64,000 nucleotides of DNA from Nymphaea colorata (Eukaryota; Streptophyta; Magnoliopsida; Nymphaeales; Nymphaeaceae), in NCBI RefSeq assembly GCF_008831285.2, contig NC_045145.1, positions 8,990,802 to 9,054,801 on the forward strand, read 5' to 3'. The notes under the pieces were generated by a model. It did not search any database. It was not told the origin of the DNA and saw nothing but the letters and a program-made list of their open reading frames with translations. The position numbers and the translations under genes were made by a program. Positions 44,407 through 57,760 of this stretch are shown here, in pieces (position 1 is the stretch's first letter; each line of letters begins with the position of its first letter).

Positions 44407-44988
44407 GTGGGAGCATTTTGTATGACACATGATATCCCTATTCCAGATATGGATGCTCAATATTTTGTCAGAGGATCACGTTCTCGTCGTGAATGTAAGT
44501 TTAATACAGTGAGATATCATTATCATATCGATATTTTTATTGTTGCCATTGATTCTCAGCTGGTAGAGTTGAATAATAGATTTAATGAAAATTCTACGAA
44601 AATACTACGTTTGATGTCGACATTCGATCCTAGAGGTCAATATGAGTCATTTAATGCACACGATGTTTACACTCTTGCAGAGAAGTTTTATCCTGAAGAT
44701 TTTCTAGACTCAGATCTTATGAGTTTAAATTATCAGTTGAGGCATTATAAGAATGATATTTGTCATCATCCAAGTTTTCAAAATTTAGATACACTATCAG
44801 ATGTATGTCAAGAAATGATATGTAGTAGAAAAAGTGAAGGGTATCATTATGTATACAAGTTGCTTAATCTCATTTTAACGCTTCCTATCTCCACTGCAAC
44901 CACAGAAAGGGCATTCTCTGCTACGAAGCTTATTAAAACAAGGTTGCGTAACAAAATGGAGGATGAATTCTTTGCTTTTGTATATTAA
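44407..44988 (+). pseudogene. hAT transposase, C-terminal part with dimerisation domain
   Basis: The 193-codon frame reads FNTVRYHYHIDIFIVAID, FDPRGQYESFNAHDVYTLAE, then near the C-terminus LPISTATTERAFSATKLIKT and RLRNKM, the conserved hAT dimerisation region (family pattern P-x-S-x-A-x-x-E-R-x-F-S). The stop at 44988 falls slightly before the usual end. With the N-terminus deleted and stops upstream it is not functional. Confidence 0.85.
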
Positions 44989-45562
44989 GAAATAAATTGC
45001 TCATTAAATTGCTCAATTGTTTGATTCTAATGATATTATTGATGCCTTTTATAAGATGAAAAGTCGTAGAGCATAATTACAATAGGTAAAGTATTTTGTT
45101 GCATCATTTTTATGTTAATGTTTATTTGAGTCATTATTTAGTTTCAATAATAAATGATGTAGCTTTTGTTTATATTTTATTGTGCAGGTGAATGAATGAT
45201 GATGTGTAACTATTTTCAATAAAAACAGAAGCAAAAACTGATTGTGTTACATAGAAAGAATACAAAACTACTTGTTTTAGGTAAGTAACATGTTTTGGTT
45301 TTGGAGTTTATAGATGTATTTGTTTGCTATATTTTGAATTGAGATATTTGTATGTCCACCTTATGTTCACTGCTCATACTTACATCACTGTAATAGAAAT
45401 AGAGTACTTATCTGCTAAGGACAGATCACGCTTTGTGCTAATGACACAAGAAATTATTAAATGTGCCGTATGACACTTCACGTTCATGACATGGGCAATT
45501 ATATCCGACATATGTTCACTTTTACTATATTGTGGTTTGCAAATATTATCTAAAGTGTGTGA

Positions 45563-45563
<1 letters not shown>

Positions 45564-45638
<75 letters not shown>

Positions 45639-45659
45639 ATATAATATAATATAATATAG
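45564..45659. repeat. (TA)n / (TAATA)n microsatellite
   Basis: A TA run of about 70 bases continues as TAATA repeats to about 45659. It gives YIYIYI-type false open frames. Confidence 0.95.
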
Positions 45660-45710
45660 TTCGTTAGACCGTTTGGCCCGCCCCTGAAAAAAATCCTGGC
45701 TCCACCCCTG

Positions 45711-47563
45711 GTTCTACATCCACTATGTGGAATTTTCAAATTTTTGTTTATGAATGTATACATTGGAATATATGCAGCTCCGATAGGGTTAGCCTTGTCC
45801 AACATATCGGTAAATAGTAGTTGGTGCTAAAGAAAAATTTGACTCTTCTATTCTCAGTGCTGCAATGGACAAATGTTCAAACTTGTACCTCCATCAACCA
45901 ATGCGTGAGTGATGGTGGTGTCTAATGCTTTAACTATAATGTGGTGAGTGTTATTATGCATGGTGCCTCCATTGGAAAGATCCTTGTCAGTGAAGACTAT
46001 GAGATTAATCTGATAAAGTCTACATATCCAATTCTCACCTCTAATCCGACTGATTTTTTCATGCTTTCACTTGAAAAAACATGTCTAAAAGTTTTGAATC
46101 AAATACCTCGTCTAACGTAGTATCTCCTTCATGGGAGTGGAACTGGTGGTAGGTGCTTGTTGTCTCCTTATCCTTTTTGGCTAACAGCACAAAGAAATCT
46201 ACATGAGCTTTTTTATTTTTTTATTGGTTATCATGGCTTGATGTTTAATTGTAATTTCATTAGAAGTATGTCGAACCAGTGACATGATTTCCTTGCAGTG
46301 CTTTAGGAATGGATTGGTAATTATTTCTGCTTGAGTCACCTTGACCAACTCTTTGTCCACTACATCTTGGGCTATTTCTTCACATCACAGAAGGTGGGTT
46401 GGAAACCTTTGGTATAAGTAGCATACTTTTTTTCATTAGTTCATTCATGATCTCCTCATAAGTCTATTCTAGTGCTGTGAACTTTCTATCATAACTCAAA
46501 CCTAGATGTCTGTTCTTGTTATCGACATTGTTGCTGGTCTCCAATGTTGTGATAGGAACCCTTCTCTTTTGTATAGTCAACCTTTTCCTTCTTTGCTAAC
46601 ACTGCATTTGCAATGAGATTGATGGGAGTGTACTAACTCTTATTCTTTTTGGCCTCTTCTTTGTGTTTTGTTGGTATAACTACATTGAATGCTCTATTTT
46701 TTCTGTTAAGTCAATGAATGACTTAATGGCAGCAATTGAAATCAAACTCCTCAATGATTGGGAAAGATTGTTGGTAATTAGTCTCAATGCATGGGATTGA
46801 GAGGATTGGATCCCTCACTTTATTGTTGGTTGGTTTCCATCTCTGAATGAAGTCTCAGACCTTTCCTCTTGGCTCTTGTCTGACATTGCACATGATAGTA
46901 ATTGTTGGAGCGGTTTCCACATTTTGGATGAACTGTTCAATGAATAGATTGATCAATTTATCAAAAAATTGAACTCTGCTGGGTTGGCATGTACTTGGTA
47001 CCATTGTGCTGCTATACCTGCCAAACTCCTCGAAAAGTAGTCGAAAAGAGCTCGATGACTGTTTATGAATTTGTAACATTTGGTGAAGAACATAGCCTAA
47101 TGAGCCTTAGGATCTCCTTGGCCATCGAATTATACAATCTTCTTTGGTAAGTTCCTGACATAAATTTCATTTTTGAAGTTTTCCTAAAAGCTTTCGTAGT
47201 GAAGCTTCTTTTTTTTTTTTACCTTTCAGTTGAATAGCATTTAGCTTTTTCTAATCTTCTTGCAGTTTCGTCTTTAGAGATTTTCCCTTTTTCTTTTCCT
47301 TTTTGGGAGCTTTCTTATTTTATTCAATACTTATCTCTATAGCAATGTCATCAAAAGTTTCTATATCACAGGATGACGATTCTTTGTTCTTCTTCTTATT
47401 TTTTTTCTTGTTAGTTTTTATTTTTCCCTTATTGAACTTTAACATAAACTTGAAAAACTTTTGCATTCCTCCTGATCTGGTTTAGGAGTTTTCGTAGTTG
47501 TACTAGAACATGAAGAAGGTTATTCATTTTTGTTCTCAAGATTGGGTGGTTGTTTAGATTCCA
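45711..47563 (-). pseudogene. gag: Ty3/gypsy gag remnant, minus strand
   Basis: On the minus strand an ATG at about 47563 (MESKQPPNLENKNE) opens gag, followed by a lysine-rich part. Conserved gag blocks follow in mixed frames: KIVQFDGQGDPKAH (about 47150-47100), AAQWY-like sequence (about 47010), LFIEQFIQNVETAP (about 46930) and FIQRWKPTNNKVRDP (about 46850-46800). These match the plant Ty3/gypsy retrotransposon gag domain. Beyond about 46700 the frame is full of stops and I cannot place a zinc knuckle, protease or reverse transcriptase. Confidence 0.65.
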
Positions 47564-49128
47564 TCTCTATTCTTTTTTCTCTTGGGTTTTAAATGTTCAC
47601 TTGAGTTTAAAAGAAACAAGGAGTTAGGATTTTTAAGAATGATGTGATGGCAGATATTCATTGAAGATGGACAAAATCTTTGATTTAATATTACAATATG
47701 AAACAATGTTGTTTTGATGGTTCAAATGATTACAATGTTTTTGGGTCAAACTCTAACACCTAGCTAATAGTTATAGATGGGCATACGTCTCTCCACCATT
47801 TGGCTTAATCCACGTGGCTGAACCATGGACAGGATAGATGTATGGACCCCACTATTGTTGGGCTATCCTGTATGTTCCAGACCACTCTGGAGCATCTAGC
47901 TCGTGCTCCAGAATGACACCCTTTTATCTAATTTGTTTTTGTCATTGTGAAAACTGACATAGACATCTCTTTGTATGATATTGCACCATAAAATATACCC
48001 CCAGAAGGAAGCAGCTCTTGTTTGGTTTGTATGTGTATCATGTGATGACTGATATATCAAAGAAGTCTCAAATGCTGCTTTCTTCATTGACTAGTTCCAT
48101 CTGCCCTTGGTAATGCTCCACACTAAACAATATCTCGTTAGAATTCTGAAAATGGATGGATTGTGGCCCCACATGTTTGTATAACCAAGATTATATGGTG
48201 AAGACACATCATTCATTGTAATCTTCATCCTTGATTGAAAGAAAAGCTAGTGCTACCATCGCTATTGATCAGTGGTGAAATTTGTTGTGCCTCCATTTTA
48301 TAAAGAGGCAAACAATTCAAATATTGTTGTTCTATTCTTTGTTGTGGAAGAAGATGAGACCAACCATACAATTCATCATTGAATTTTTATATTTTTTTTA
48401 GCATTGATGAAAGGTGCAGTTGGATCAGCCTATTGAGAAAGCTTTTTGTTAAGATTTTCTAGCTAAATATATTGATGTTCATCTTGTTTCAGAAATGGCC
48501 AACTCCTTTTTTCAGTGAGTCTGCAAATCACTTCTAGGATCTTGACTTGTTCTTGATTGATAAGGAACTGATTCTTGATCGGTCCTCTGGAATCTTCTTC
48601 TAGCTTGGGAACTCACATAATGTGAAAACCATTGTCAATTGTAATGGTCGTTTTACCCCATGAAAACTAAAAGGTGGTGGTTCTCAGATTCCATCTTTCA
48701 ACCACAGAATGAATCAGACTACCATTAATAGGTTCAACTACTAAGCAGACCACTTCTTCGAATCTGCAATTCCCCAAATAGTCTTAAAACATACACCAGA
48801 AGGTATGGTACCATGATAGGTACCATTGAGGTAGGTGGACTCCAGTCGAAATGACATAAGTATAGAAATAAACCCGTCAAGATAAAACAAGACCTGAATC
48901 CCAAGATCGTAATCATGATCTCAGATATTTTATGTAATTCTTGTTCTAAATTGAAATAGAAAATTTCATAGAGGTCTAAAATATCATAGCATGTTATTGA
49001 TAATCATGATTCATAATCCTAGGTCAGAGATCTAGTAGACTTGATATTGCATCTTATAATTTGATCTTCCAAAATCTAAATTTTGAGAGAATAGAACCAA
49101 ATCTAATGATTAGATGGTTCAAACTTCC

Positions 49129-49576
49129 TATCTTGAGCCTAATTATGTGAATATCGACCTCAGATTCATAATTTAAAGCTCATTGTATGAAATCTCATCC
49201 GCATTCCAAGACACAAGATCCAAGATCCAAATTGAGATCCACAATCTGATATCCATAATATGAGATCCATAATTCAAGAACTAAGATCTATACCCCAAGA
49301 TCTAGATCCAATACTTGAGAACCAAACCTAAGGATGCTGAAATTGGGTTTAATATCTTGAGTCTAATTATGTGAATATCGACCTCAGATTCATAATTTAA
49401 AGCTCATTGTATAAAATCTCATCCGCAATCCAAGACACAAGATCCAAGATCCAAATTGAGATCCACAATCTGATATCCATAATATGAGATCCATAATTCA
49501 AGAACTAAGATCTATACCCCAAGATCTAGATCCAATACTTGAGAACCAAACCTAAAGATGCTGAAATTGGGTTTAA
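49129..49576. repeat. Tandem duplication, two copies of 224 bp
   Basis: Copies 49129-49352 and 49353-49576 differ at only a handful of positions (for example GCATTCCAAG versus GCAATCCAAG). Both are rich in AAGATC/GATCCA motifs. The high identity means a recent event compared with the decayed surroundings. Confidence 0.95.
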
Positions 49577-52199
49577 TATCAAGGTTTAGGTCACCATAAG
49601 ACTCACAATTTGAATCAAATTCCTTTGAATTAAAATCCAAGATCCAAATGTGCTAAGGGTAGATTGGTCAAGGGAAGATTGTGTTTGGGGCTTTGAGCAT
49701 GGCTAAGTTAGGTTTAGACCTACTTATTATGAATAAGTGTATCTGATTTTATTCAAACCATATGATCCACGATATAGGCTTCATTCATCTTATATGGATG
49801 GATGTTACAGAAGTTCACTAGATCTAAGCTATGGGACTAGCTTCATAGATAGTGGGCTCTAAGACTAGTTTGGACTAGGTCTTAGAAAATTGAACTACGT
49901 TTGGACTGGACTCCAAGCCTATATGACCTAGGGTTTTTGAAATCATTTAAAGAAGTTAATTTTGAAAACATTTTTAAAAAAATTATGACTTTAAAATGGT
50001 TACTACGTGAGGACCAAACTAGGTTTAGGTTTTCACATACTTAAGCTATTGCCACAAGGTATGGTAATAGGCTGATCTGACCAGGCCCAGTTTCAGACAA
50101 GGGGTGAGTATGGGTGCAACGTGATCCAGGTGTATATTAAAATAATAGTGCAATGCATGATCGGCGAAAGCATAAAGGAACTACATTCTACATGCATGAT
50201 TTAAGAAAAAACTAAATAAGCAAAAATATGGAATTAAAAGAAAGAGACATGGATGAGAGGGGCATACCTCAAGAGACATTAAATTAAACTATCTTAGAAA
50301 AACAAATAAGCTAAACAAAATCATTATGAAAGAAAATAAAGAAAACCTATGAAATAAGCAAGAAAATAAACAAAACTAAGCATGCTAAATGCAAAAAAAC
50401 TAAAACATGTATAAAAGAAACGAAAAAGAAAGAAAAGCACTAATTGCAAATATGAAAAGAATGAGGAAAGAAAACTAAATTACACGAACTTGGGGATCTG
50501 ACTGAGCAAGCTCCCTTGACTTCTACACCAAGCTTGGTTGGGTCTATGTTTATTGATAATGCAGCCTGAACCAGGACTTAGACCAAAGATGAAAAATTTT
50601 AACTTGTTTGAGACAAGACTTTTGAGTACCTAACTGAAATTTTACAAGATGATATGGAATTCTCTAAGCAAGCTCAAGGTGTGAAGAGAGAGAGGGGGTG
50701 GACTTTGAGATTAGTGGTATGAGACTACAGTTTAGTCCCTTCACTGTCCTCTCAAAACACCAAAACCATATTGTAAAGTTGTGTTTTCAATCAAAATTTG
50801 TTCATTGTGACCTCATATGTGATCCGAATTTGATTCCACAAAAAGCAGTGCATGCATGGAAAAGTGCTAATCGATTTTTAATAAAGGATTTAGATTAACA
50901 TTGAGCATAGAGAACAAACAATGCAAGAATATGAAATGGAGAAAACACACATGAATATGAATTGGAGAAAACATACATTAAAAGCATAATTTAAAATTGA
51001 TATGAAACATAAAAATGTCCTTTCCAACCACATACGGGTACCAATTCTGATTCCTTTTGTGGCTATGTGCTCATCAAAGAATTCACATGATTCAAGTCCT
51101 TTTGTACGAATTGAAATTGAGTGCGGAGTGAGAACATCACAGTGTATTTTTGAAATATAATGTGTATTAAGCTCACATGTGGATCATAGATCTAGGTTTG
51201 ATACTAGGACTTAGATCTGGGTTCATGTCTAAAGAATATTCTAGAAGATGGATCGGATGTGATATGAAACCCAGATCATGATTGGATATTTGAGATTTGA
51301 AATTTATAATAATTGGATATGGGTCTGTGAAAATAGAACTCAAATCTGAAACTTCGATATGAGATCCAAATATAGAAATTGGACTTGGATATGAAGTTTG
51401 GATCAAGAATCTGAAATGGCTTGAATTTGTCCCTTGTCGACCAGGGCTAGGTGGGTTCAAGTTGCATGACATGGGCTGGACTTCGCTAGGTTCAATTTTG
51501 AAAACTGGGTTCAAACCTAGGTTGGGTGCAGGTTCACTGGGCTCAACCTAGGTGCTATTTTTGGAAAACCCTAGTTTAGTGAGACATTGGAGTGGGCTAG
51601 GCTAGGGCTCGAGCTTCTTGTATATGAAATGCTAACTTAGGTTTGTGTGGATCCTAATTTAAGTTTCATGGAAGATATGTCCATGATGGCAAATGACCAA
51701 AATACCCTTGAATGGGTTTTTAGGTTGAAACAAGTTCAAATAAAGAGATCCATTTGAATAAGATTCTAAGAATCTAAGAAAGCCATAAACCAAGGTATAT
51801 GTGGCATATGCCCTATGTTTTTGTAGAACAATATGGTTCAAAAAAGAAATGATAATTTTGGAGTTCTAGATGAGTTTTCTCGATCAGACTGAACTATGGA
51901 TGTACTTTTTAGATCAGCTTTGGCTAAAATTTTACTAAATAAATCGTCTTACATTGTACAGAAAATCAAATTTGCAAAATTTACCAAGCTGTAAACATCA
52001 TATTTATAAAAGAAAAATCAAGGAGGGCGATAAAACTGATTTTTATTGGAATTTACACTGGTCGAGTAGAGGGTGCTTGGATAAAAATACTTACCTATAA
52101 GCATAAACTAAAAAAATTCGATCAAATTTTGCTAAATTGAGTCTCATAGTACTTTTCAGAGGGTAGCAAGTAATAAGAATGAGATCCATGACCTTCATA

Positions 52200-52640
52200 A
52201 CTTAATTGAATTCAAACCAGGAGGAATGAAGTCAAACCAAACTAAAGAAAGATTGATTTATACATTATAAGCATGATCCTAGTTTGGTTTAAGCTCACTC
52301 GATCAGGGTGAGCTCAAACTCTTGAAAGTAGGAGGAAGAACTCGAAAATAAATTGAACACAAACCATAATGAATGAACTCAAACCAAACTAAAAGAAGAT
52401 TGATTTATACATGATAAACATGACCTTACCTTGATTTTAGCTCACCTAATGGATTGAGCTTAAATTTAGCTCAAACACACAAAAACAAGTGAGAAAAAGG
52501 CTCAGAATTGAATTGAACTCAAACAGAGATGAATGAAAAATCAAATTAATGGAAGATTGATTTATAGGTGATAAATATTTCTAGCTCAGTTTCAATTTAC
52601 TCTATTGGCTGAGCTCAAATTCAGTTTAAGCCCCTAAAAA
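52200..52640. repeat. Degenerate tandem repeat, about 150-bp unit, three copies
   Basis: GATTGATTTATA recurs at 52251, 52398 and 52555 (spacings 147 and 157), each followed by a GAGCTCAAA-type or TAGCTCA-type block and preceded by AACTCAAAC. Confidence 0.8.
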
Positions 52641-53107
52641 CAATAGAGAGAAAGATCTCCATGGTCTCTAGAAATGGAAGTAAATAAGGAAATACTCTGT
52701 ATGCATTGAGGAGAGCTTCCATTCAACTTAATTTGGATTGACATGGTCTTGATGCTCTAGAATGGTAGGTGCTTAGGTTTAGTGAGCTGGTTGAGATATT
52801 GTGAGCTGACTTTGACTTGAGATAACCCTAGTGAACTTACTCTAGTAACTCTTGAGGTCATGTAAAGGTGAAAAATGGCCTTAGCTTAAATGCTAGGCAA
52901 TTCTCAAAAAATTGGACCATGTTTTCATTTCAAGATGCTAGGTTGTAGGCCAAAGTGGTCATTTTTGGGTGACCCAGGAGATTTGGGTCTATGTACTCAA
53001 TGTTCAAATTAAATGTGCTTTTGGTTCATAACCTTCATTCTTGACATTTGAAATCTCACAAAGGTTTAAACAAACATTTGGACTTGTGAAAATTTTAGGT
53101 GTCCACA

Positions 53108-56100
53108 CTTACACAATACATGACACTTTGATGACATAAAACATAATCTATTCGTTCGTAAACAATAGACATACTTAAAAATTAAATTTATGTTTCAAAT
53201 ATTAGTTAAGTACATAACCTTAAATGACAATAAAACATGATGAAAGCATTCATAAATTTCCATATATCGGTTCTAAAACCCAATGAACCAATAAAGAGGG
53301 CTTGTATATTTGCCAAACTTTCTCAACTCATTGCAAAATTGTGCCTGAATTGTTTAAGGGCCACTAAAAAATCTTAAAATTATCAATTGAAAACACATGT
53401 TTCACCATAAATTGGATAGAATGGGTTCAAAAACTGTATGGACCAGTTAAAAACACCCTTGAATTGGTTCCAAATCACAAGAATTGGTTCGCAAACTCTC
53501 CAAATTGGTCAAACTATATTGGTTTCAAACAAAGAACAATATAGGTTCAAAAAAAATTGAACCAGCCTCCTTTTATGTTTTTTTTTATATGTACAACCTT
53601 ATGTAACCAGATTGCATCTAGAAGGACCTGACCGGCTCCCACCACAGCACTCAATCAAGGGCTATGGTTGGGGAACCGCCCCCTCCATCTCTCGCCAAGG
53701 CCGAATGGCCAGGCGGAAGATTTGAGTTCAAGCCCAATCTTGTTCTTAATGAGTCGAGCTCAAGTTTATGATGCAACTTGTTAAGTTTTTTAAATTGAGT
53801 TCAAGTTCACTAAACTTGGTTTTTAAAGCTCAACTCAACTCGAAAGTAGTGATTTTCAAATGAGAAACATTGGACGTGCAGTGCAAGAGAAACATTTTGG
53901 GCAGGTTTTACATTTTAATTTTGTAGCTTTGCCCAAACCCTAAACCCTAGCCCTGTCTCACCATGTGGTATCCTTTGATCTCCCATCTCCTATTCTCCTC
54001 TAGCCAGTGGCGTGCCTCTTCCTCCATGTATCTGATGATCGATCTGGCATTCGATGTTCCTATGACTCTAGTCTCTAGCATCCCCTATCGACCATCATTC
54101 TACCAGTTTGTCAAGGATTCAGGCATTCCTCTTTTCCTCATTCTCAATACTCTCTCTCACTACCTATGTTGAGTGTTGTGGGCATGTGGCCTATGGGCAC
54201 TAAGGTGATGGCAAGTTTTTTGACAGTCGGAACTATAAAGCTCTTGCGACTCTGCATCCTCATACCATCAATCCATTCGATGAGTTGTTCACCAAGTCAG
54301 TTATCGCTCTTTTCCTCACTCTGAACACTCTCTCTCTCTCTCTCTCTCTCTCCCCCCCCCTTTCCTGAGTCTTGTGGTCTCCTCCTGTCCCCACAAACCT
54401 GATTCAATGTGTTGTGCTCTCAAAAGCTTCGCTCCAGAAGTGACATTGCTTCTTAGTGAGCCTAAGCTTCTTCTTGGTCAACCCCATTCTCCTCTTTGTC
54501 ACTTGCCCTTGACAATGCCCTTCTCCATCCACCTCATTGTAGACGCCATCTCAATCCCTTTTGGTTTGAGGAAGCATTCCAAAGTCCATGTGAAACGAAG
54601 AAACTGTACCGTTCAGCGAAGAAACTGTAGCCTCCTCCTCCAAATCTTTGCCAAAAGGTGCTCTATTCACATCGAATCCCCTCGTCGACGCCGCCTCTGC
54701 CTTAGAAAGTTCATGCCAAAGCAAATCAACTTGTTTTATCTTCTGGTGAATTGCATTGCTTTCTGTTCATGAACTGCAAGAGAAAATTGATATTTTTCAA
54801 TTCTAGGTGGCGGGTTGCTTCCATGCAAGATAATCGTTAGTTCTAAGTGATTGTTTCTTTTATTCTTTGTCTCATCTTTGGTAGCTTCCCTTCCATGTAC
54901 TAACTAGAGGAAGTGTCCCAATTTAGTAACTTCTTTGTCAGCTGTGCTCGTTTTGATTTTTTGACTTTTTTGTTTCTATCTACAGCATGGTCGCTGGAAA
55001 TAGTTCATGTCTTTTTCTATTCTTGGCTTTTTGTTTCTAACATTCTATTCGTATGCATGGTTGACAATATGTTCATTTTGCTTTTTTTTCCCTACTTCTG
55101 TTTGTAGCAGCTAGCATGGTTGAGCAACCATTGTTTCTATTCATTTGTTTTCATGCAACTGTTTTCCCTTTTTGTAAGCAATAAGCATGGTTGGTTTTTT
55201 GGCTACTTCATATGAATATGCTTATGTTGTATATACATGTTGTATGAATGAATATTGAATGCATATATGTTGTTATGTTGTATACCTAATGTATAATTGT
55301 ATTCTTGTAGATACATGTAGTATATGTGAATGCATATACAATATGAATGTATCATATGATTACATATACAATATGAATGTATCATATGATTATATATTTA
55401 TATGTTGTGTATATGAGTGTATGCTGTTTATAACATATACATAAAAATTAATAAAGTTGCTTTGAATATATGTTTCATATTCATTTCTTTTTTTGTTTTC
55501 TTTTTCATTTTCAATTTTTATTATGTGTACATGTTGATATATATTTCCAAATTCCACTGTCCTATATACACTGTATATATGTGTAGGCTGTAGCAGAAGC
55601 AGTTTTAGGCTCTAGTTTATTTTTTAGATTTTAAAAGTTAGAATTAGAGATTCATTAGTTAGTCTTTTTCAATTTTAATGTAGAATGATTGCACATCATA
55701 GACAATAGCAAAACTGGCCATGTATGCCAACTATGTTGTTGCTCTTTTTGTTGCAGTTTTGGTTACAATTGTATGATGCATGTTAAAACAAATCATAGAC
55801 TAATGGCATCTTTATGTTTCTCAATGTAAGTAACTTTCATCTATTGTTTGGATGTAGTACAAATTGTGCATGTACATAAATGGCAATTTCATTTTTTAAT
55901 GTACGGATAGAAGAATAGATTGAGCAGATGGAAAAATAACTTACTTGTTTGAAGAATGACAAACTTATGTGAGAAGGGCAAACAAGTGTGTGATTCACGA
56001 CAAAATTCAGACGATTTACTTATTGGAGTGTTTTCTTCTAATAAAACTCCAATAGATTAGACATTGAAAATGGAGGAGTTCTAAAAATGGCAGGCGAAGT

Positions 56101-56129
56101 ACTCATAAATGGTGCAAAAAGATCCAGAG
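53108..56129. other. Unassigned stretch
   Basis: No gene recognised. A 132-codon frame (54374-54772) and a smaller one (53963-54172) have no known motif and follow a (CT)n run ending in a C run (about 54330-54360). A 30-bp unit is duplicated at 55333-55392. Around 53740-53830 a GAGCTCAAGTT/AACTTGAGCTC-like AT-rich piece resembles a MITE. Confidence 0.4.
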
Positions 56130-57760
56130 CGAAAAATGTCTACAATGTGGAATGATTTTGAAGAGTTAAGTATTAATGGTGTGAGAAAAGGAAAATGCAA
56201 GTATTGTAGTACATTATTTATAATATGTTCATGTCAATCTACATCATCAAAGAGAAGACCGAATGTCTAACTCAATTTGCTAACAAAAAGTAACAATTTT
56301 GTGTTTTAAAACAAGAGAAACTTCAAATATCACGAAGAAGCCGATGGATATGGACACACTGAATCAGTAAGGGAGGTCATCGACCTTCAAAATAGAGGTA
56401 ACTGGGCAGCATGCTTTTTTTTATAATAGATAATTGTTCGTTTAGATTCCCTTTTAGGCTTGGTTCTTCTAAGTGGGTGCTATTTTCAAGAACGACTATT
56501 AGAAGAGATGTATGAAGACGAAAAGAAGAAATTTAAAGAAGTTTTGAAAGGTGTTGATAATATTGATGTGAGTGTAGATATTTGGATTTTAAATCAACAA
56601 GTTAGATATATGCCATTGACAGCTCATTTTATTGATAAAAAGTGGAATATGCAACAATGTATCATCAACTTTACTGAAGTTGAACCATCTCATACTAGAT
56701 TGGACTTAACAAATGTAATTGCTGTCAACCATCTTGCAGATTGGGAGATTAGAAAGAAAATAATGTCTACTACAGTTGGCAATACTTCATAAAATGATGT
56801 CCTTGTTAGAAAATTAAAGAACATGGAAAAAATGGCGTAAACTTATACTAGATAGGTAAATTTTTTCATGTGTGATATTATGCACTTATTTTGAATCTAA
56901 TGGTGCAAGATGAATTGAATGCCATTAAAGGTGAAATTATTAGCATTAGAGATGCAATTAAATATATAAAAGTTTCACCATCAAGGCTTCATGCCTTTGT
57001 AGCTCGAGAAAGAGAGTTGGGAATTTCAACTAAAAAGAAATTGGTGTTAGATGTGTCCACTCGATGGATTTTTACATATTTTATGTTGGAAACAGTAGTT
57101 CCATGTAAAGATGTTTTTGCATGGAAGACTCAAAAATTATATGGTTGCTTGGAGCTGAGGATTTAAAAAAATAACAGTGATATGTGATTTTCTTTAGGTT
57201 TTCTATGATGTCTTCACCTTATTCTCTAGGTCTACTTATGCAACAACAAATTGTTTTTTCTTGAAAATTGAAGAGTTCAAGAAATATTGCAGGAAAAGGT
57301 TGAAAATAAAGCAGGAACTATGAAAGTAGTGACAATATAAATGAAAGAAAATTTTGATAAATATTGGAAACCCACTAACTTGTTAATGGCCATTGCATCT
57401 ATATTGGATCCATGCGTAAAGCTTATATTATCAGAATTTGTCTTCTCAAAAATTTATTGTGCAACACCTGATGGAAGAAAGTTATTTTTTAAGTTCTTTG
57501 AAAAGGTTACTTAAGTTACCAAGTCCAAGCTAAACTCATATTTTAGAGGATGGATTGATGATGATGATTCTTTTAATATCTTGCAATAGTGGAAAGGAAG
57601 GAACTCAAGTATCGTATTTTATAATAAGTGGCACGTGATATATTGTCAACTCCAATCACTTATACTGCTTCAAAAAAAGCATTTAGTATAGAAGGTCTGA
57701 TTCTAATAATAGTTGTAGTTCATTGGTATAACAAAAGTTGAAAACTTTGGCTTGTTTGGG
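56130..57760 (+). pseudogene. Decayed hAT transposase (RICESLEEPER-like)
   Basis: In order: a BED zinc-finger start MWNDFEEL...GKCKYC (about 56146-56210); then 56460-56792 with DVSVDIWILNQQVRYMPLTA, HFIDKKWNMQQCIINF and DWEIRKK, the hAT catalytic-core start (family D-x-W-T-S...); then 56898-57166 with QDELNAIKGEI, IKYIKVSPSRLHAF and LDVSTRWIFTYFMLE (family D-x-x-T-R-W-N-S-T); then FDKYWKP and ILDPCVKL (about 57350-57420); and the end of the dimerisation domain ARDILSTPITYTASKKAFS (about 57620-57690). Stops and shifts separate these blocks. Termini and TSD were not found. RICESLEEPER-type proteins are transposases or domesticated relatives; this copy is clearly dead. Confidence 0.85.

Larger units (their letters stand above)
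43795..45710 (+). mobile_element. hAT transposon remnant with 3' terminus
   Basis: Transposase sequence starts abruptly near 43795 beside the copia gag and ends at 44988. The probable 3' terminus is 45694-45710, which reads CAGGGGTGGAGCCAGGA on the minus strand, an end shared by plant hAT elements of this type. The 5' end and N-terminal transposase are gone. A (TA)n array of nearly 100 bases (45564-45659) lies inside the 3' end. Confidence 0.75.
47564..53107 (-). repeat. Probable leader and long LTR of the gypsy element
   Basis: No gene is visible in 5.5 kb upstream of the gypsy gag. On the minus strand the tract begins at 53107 with TGTGGACACCTAAAATTTT, a start typical of plant gypsy LTRs. 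It includes a 224-bp tandem duplication (49129-49576) and degenerate repeats of about 150 bp (52200-52640), features common in long Tat/Ogre-type LTR and leader regions. I could not find the LTR end or a PBS, and the second LTR is not in the window. The assignment is an inference from position and start. Confidence 0.45.

Noticed and set aside
51173-51514. 113-codon minus-strand frame
   Set aside because: Repeat-like, no motif; lies in the presumed gypsy LTR/leader.
54374-54772. 132-codon plus-strand frame
   Set aside because: No recognised domain; begins just after a CT/C run; two flanking frames likewise lack motifs.
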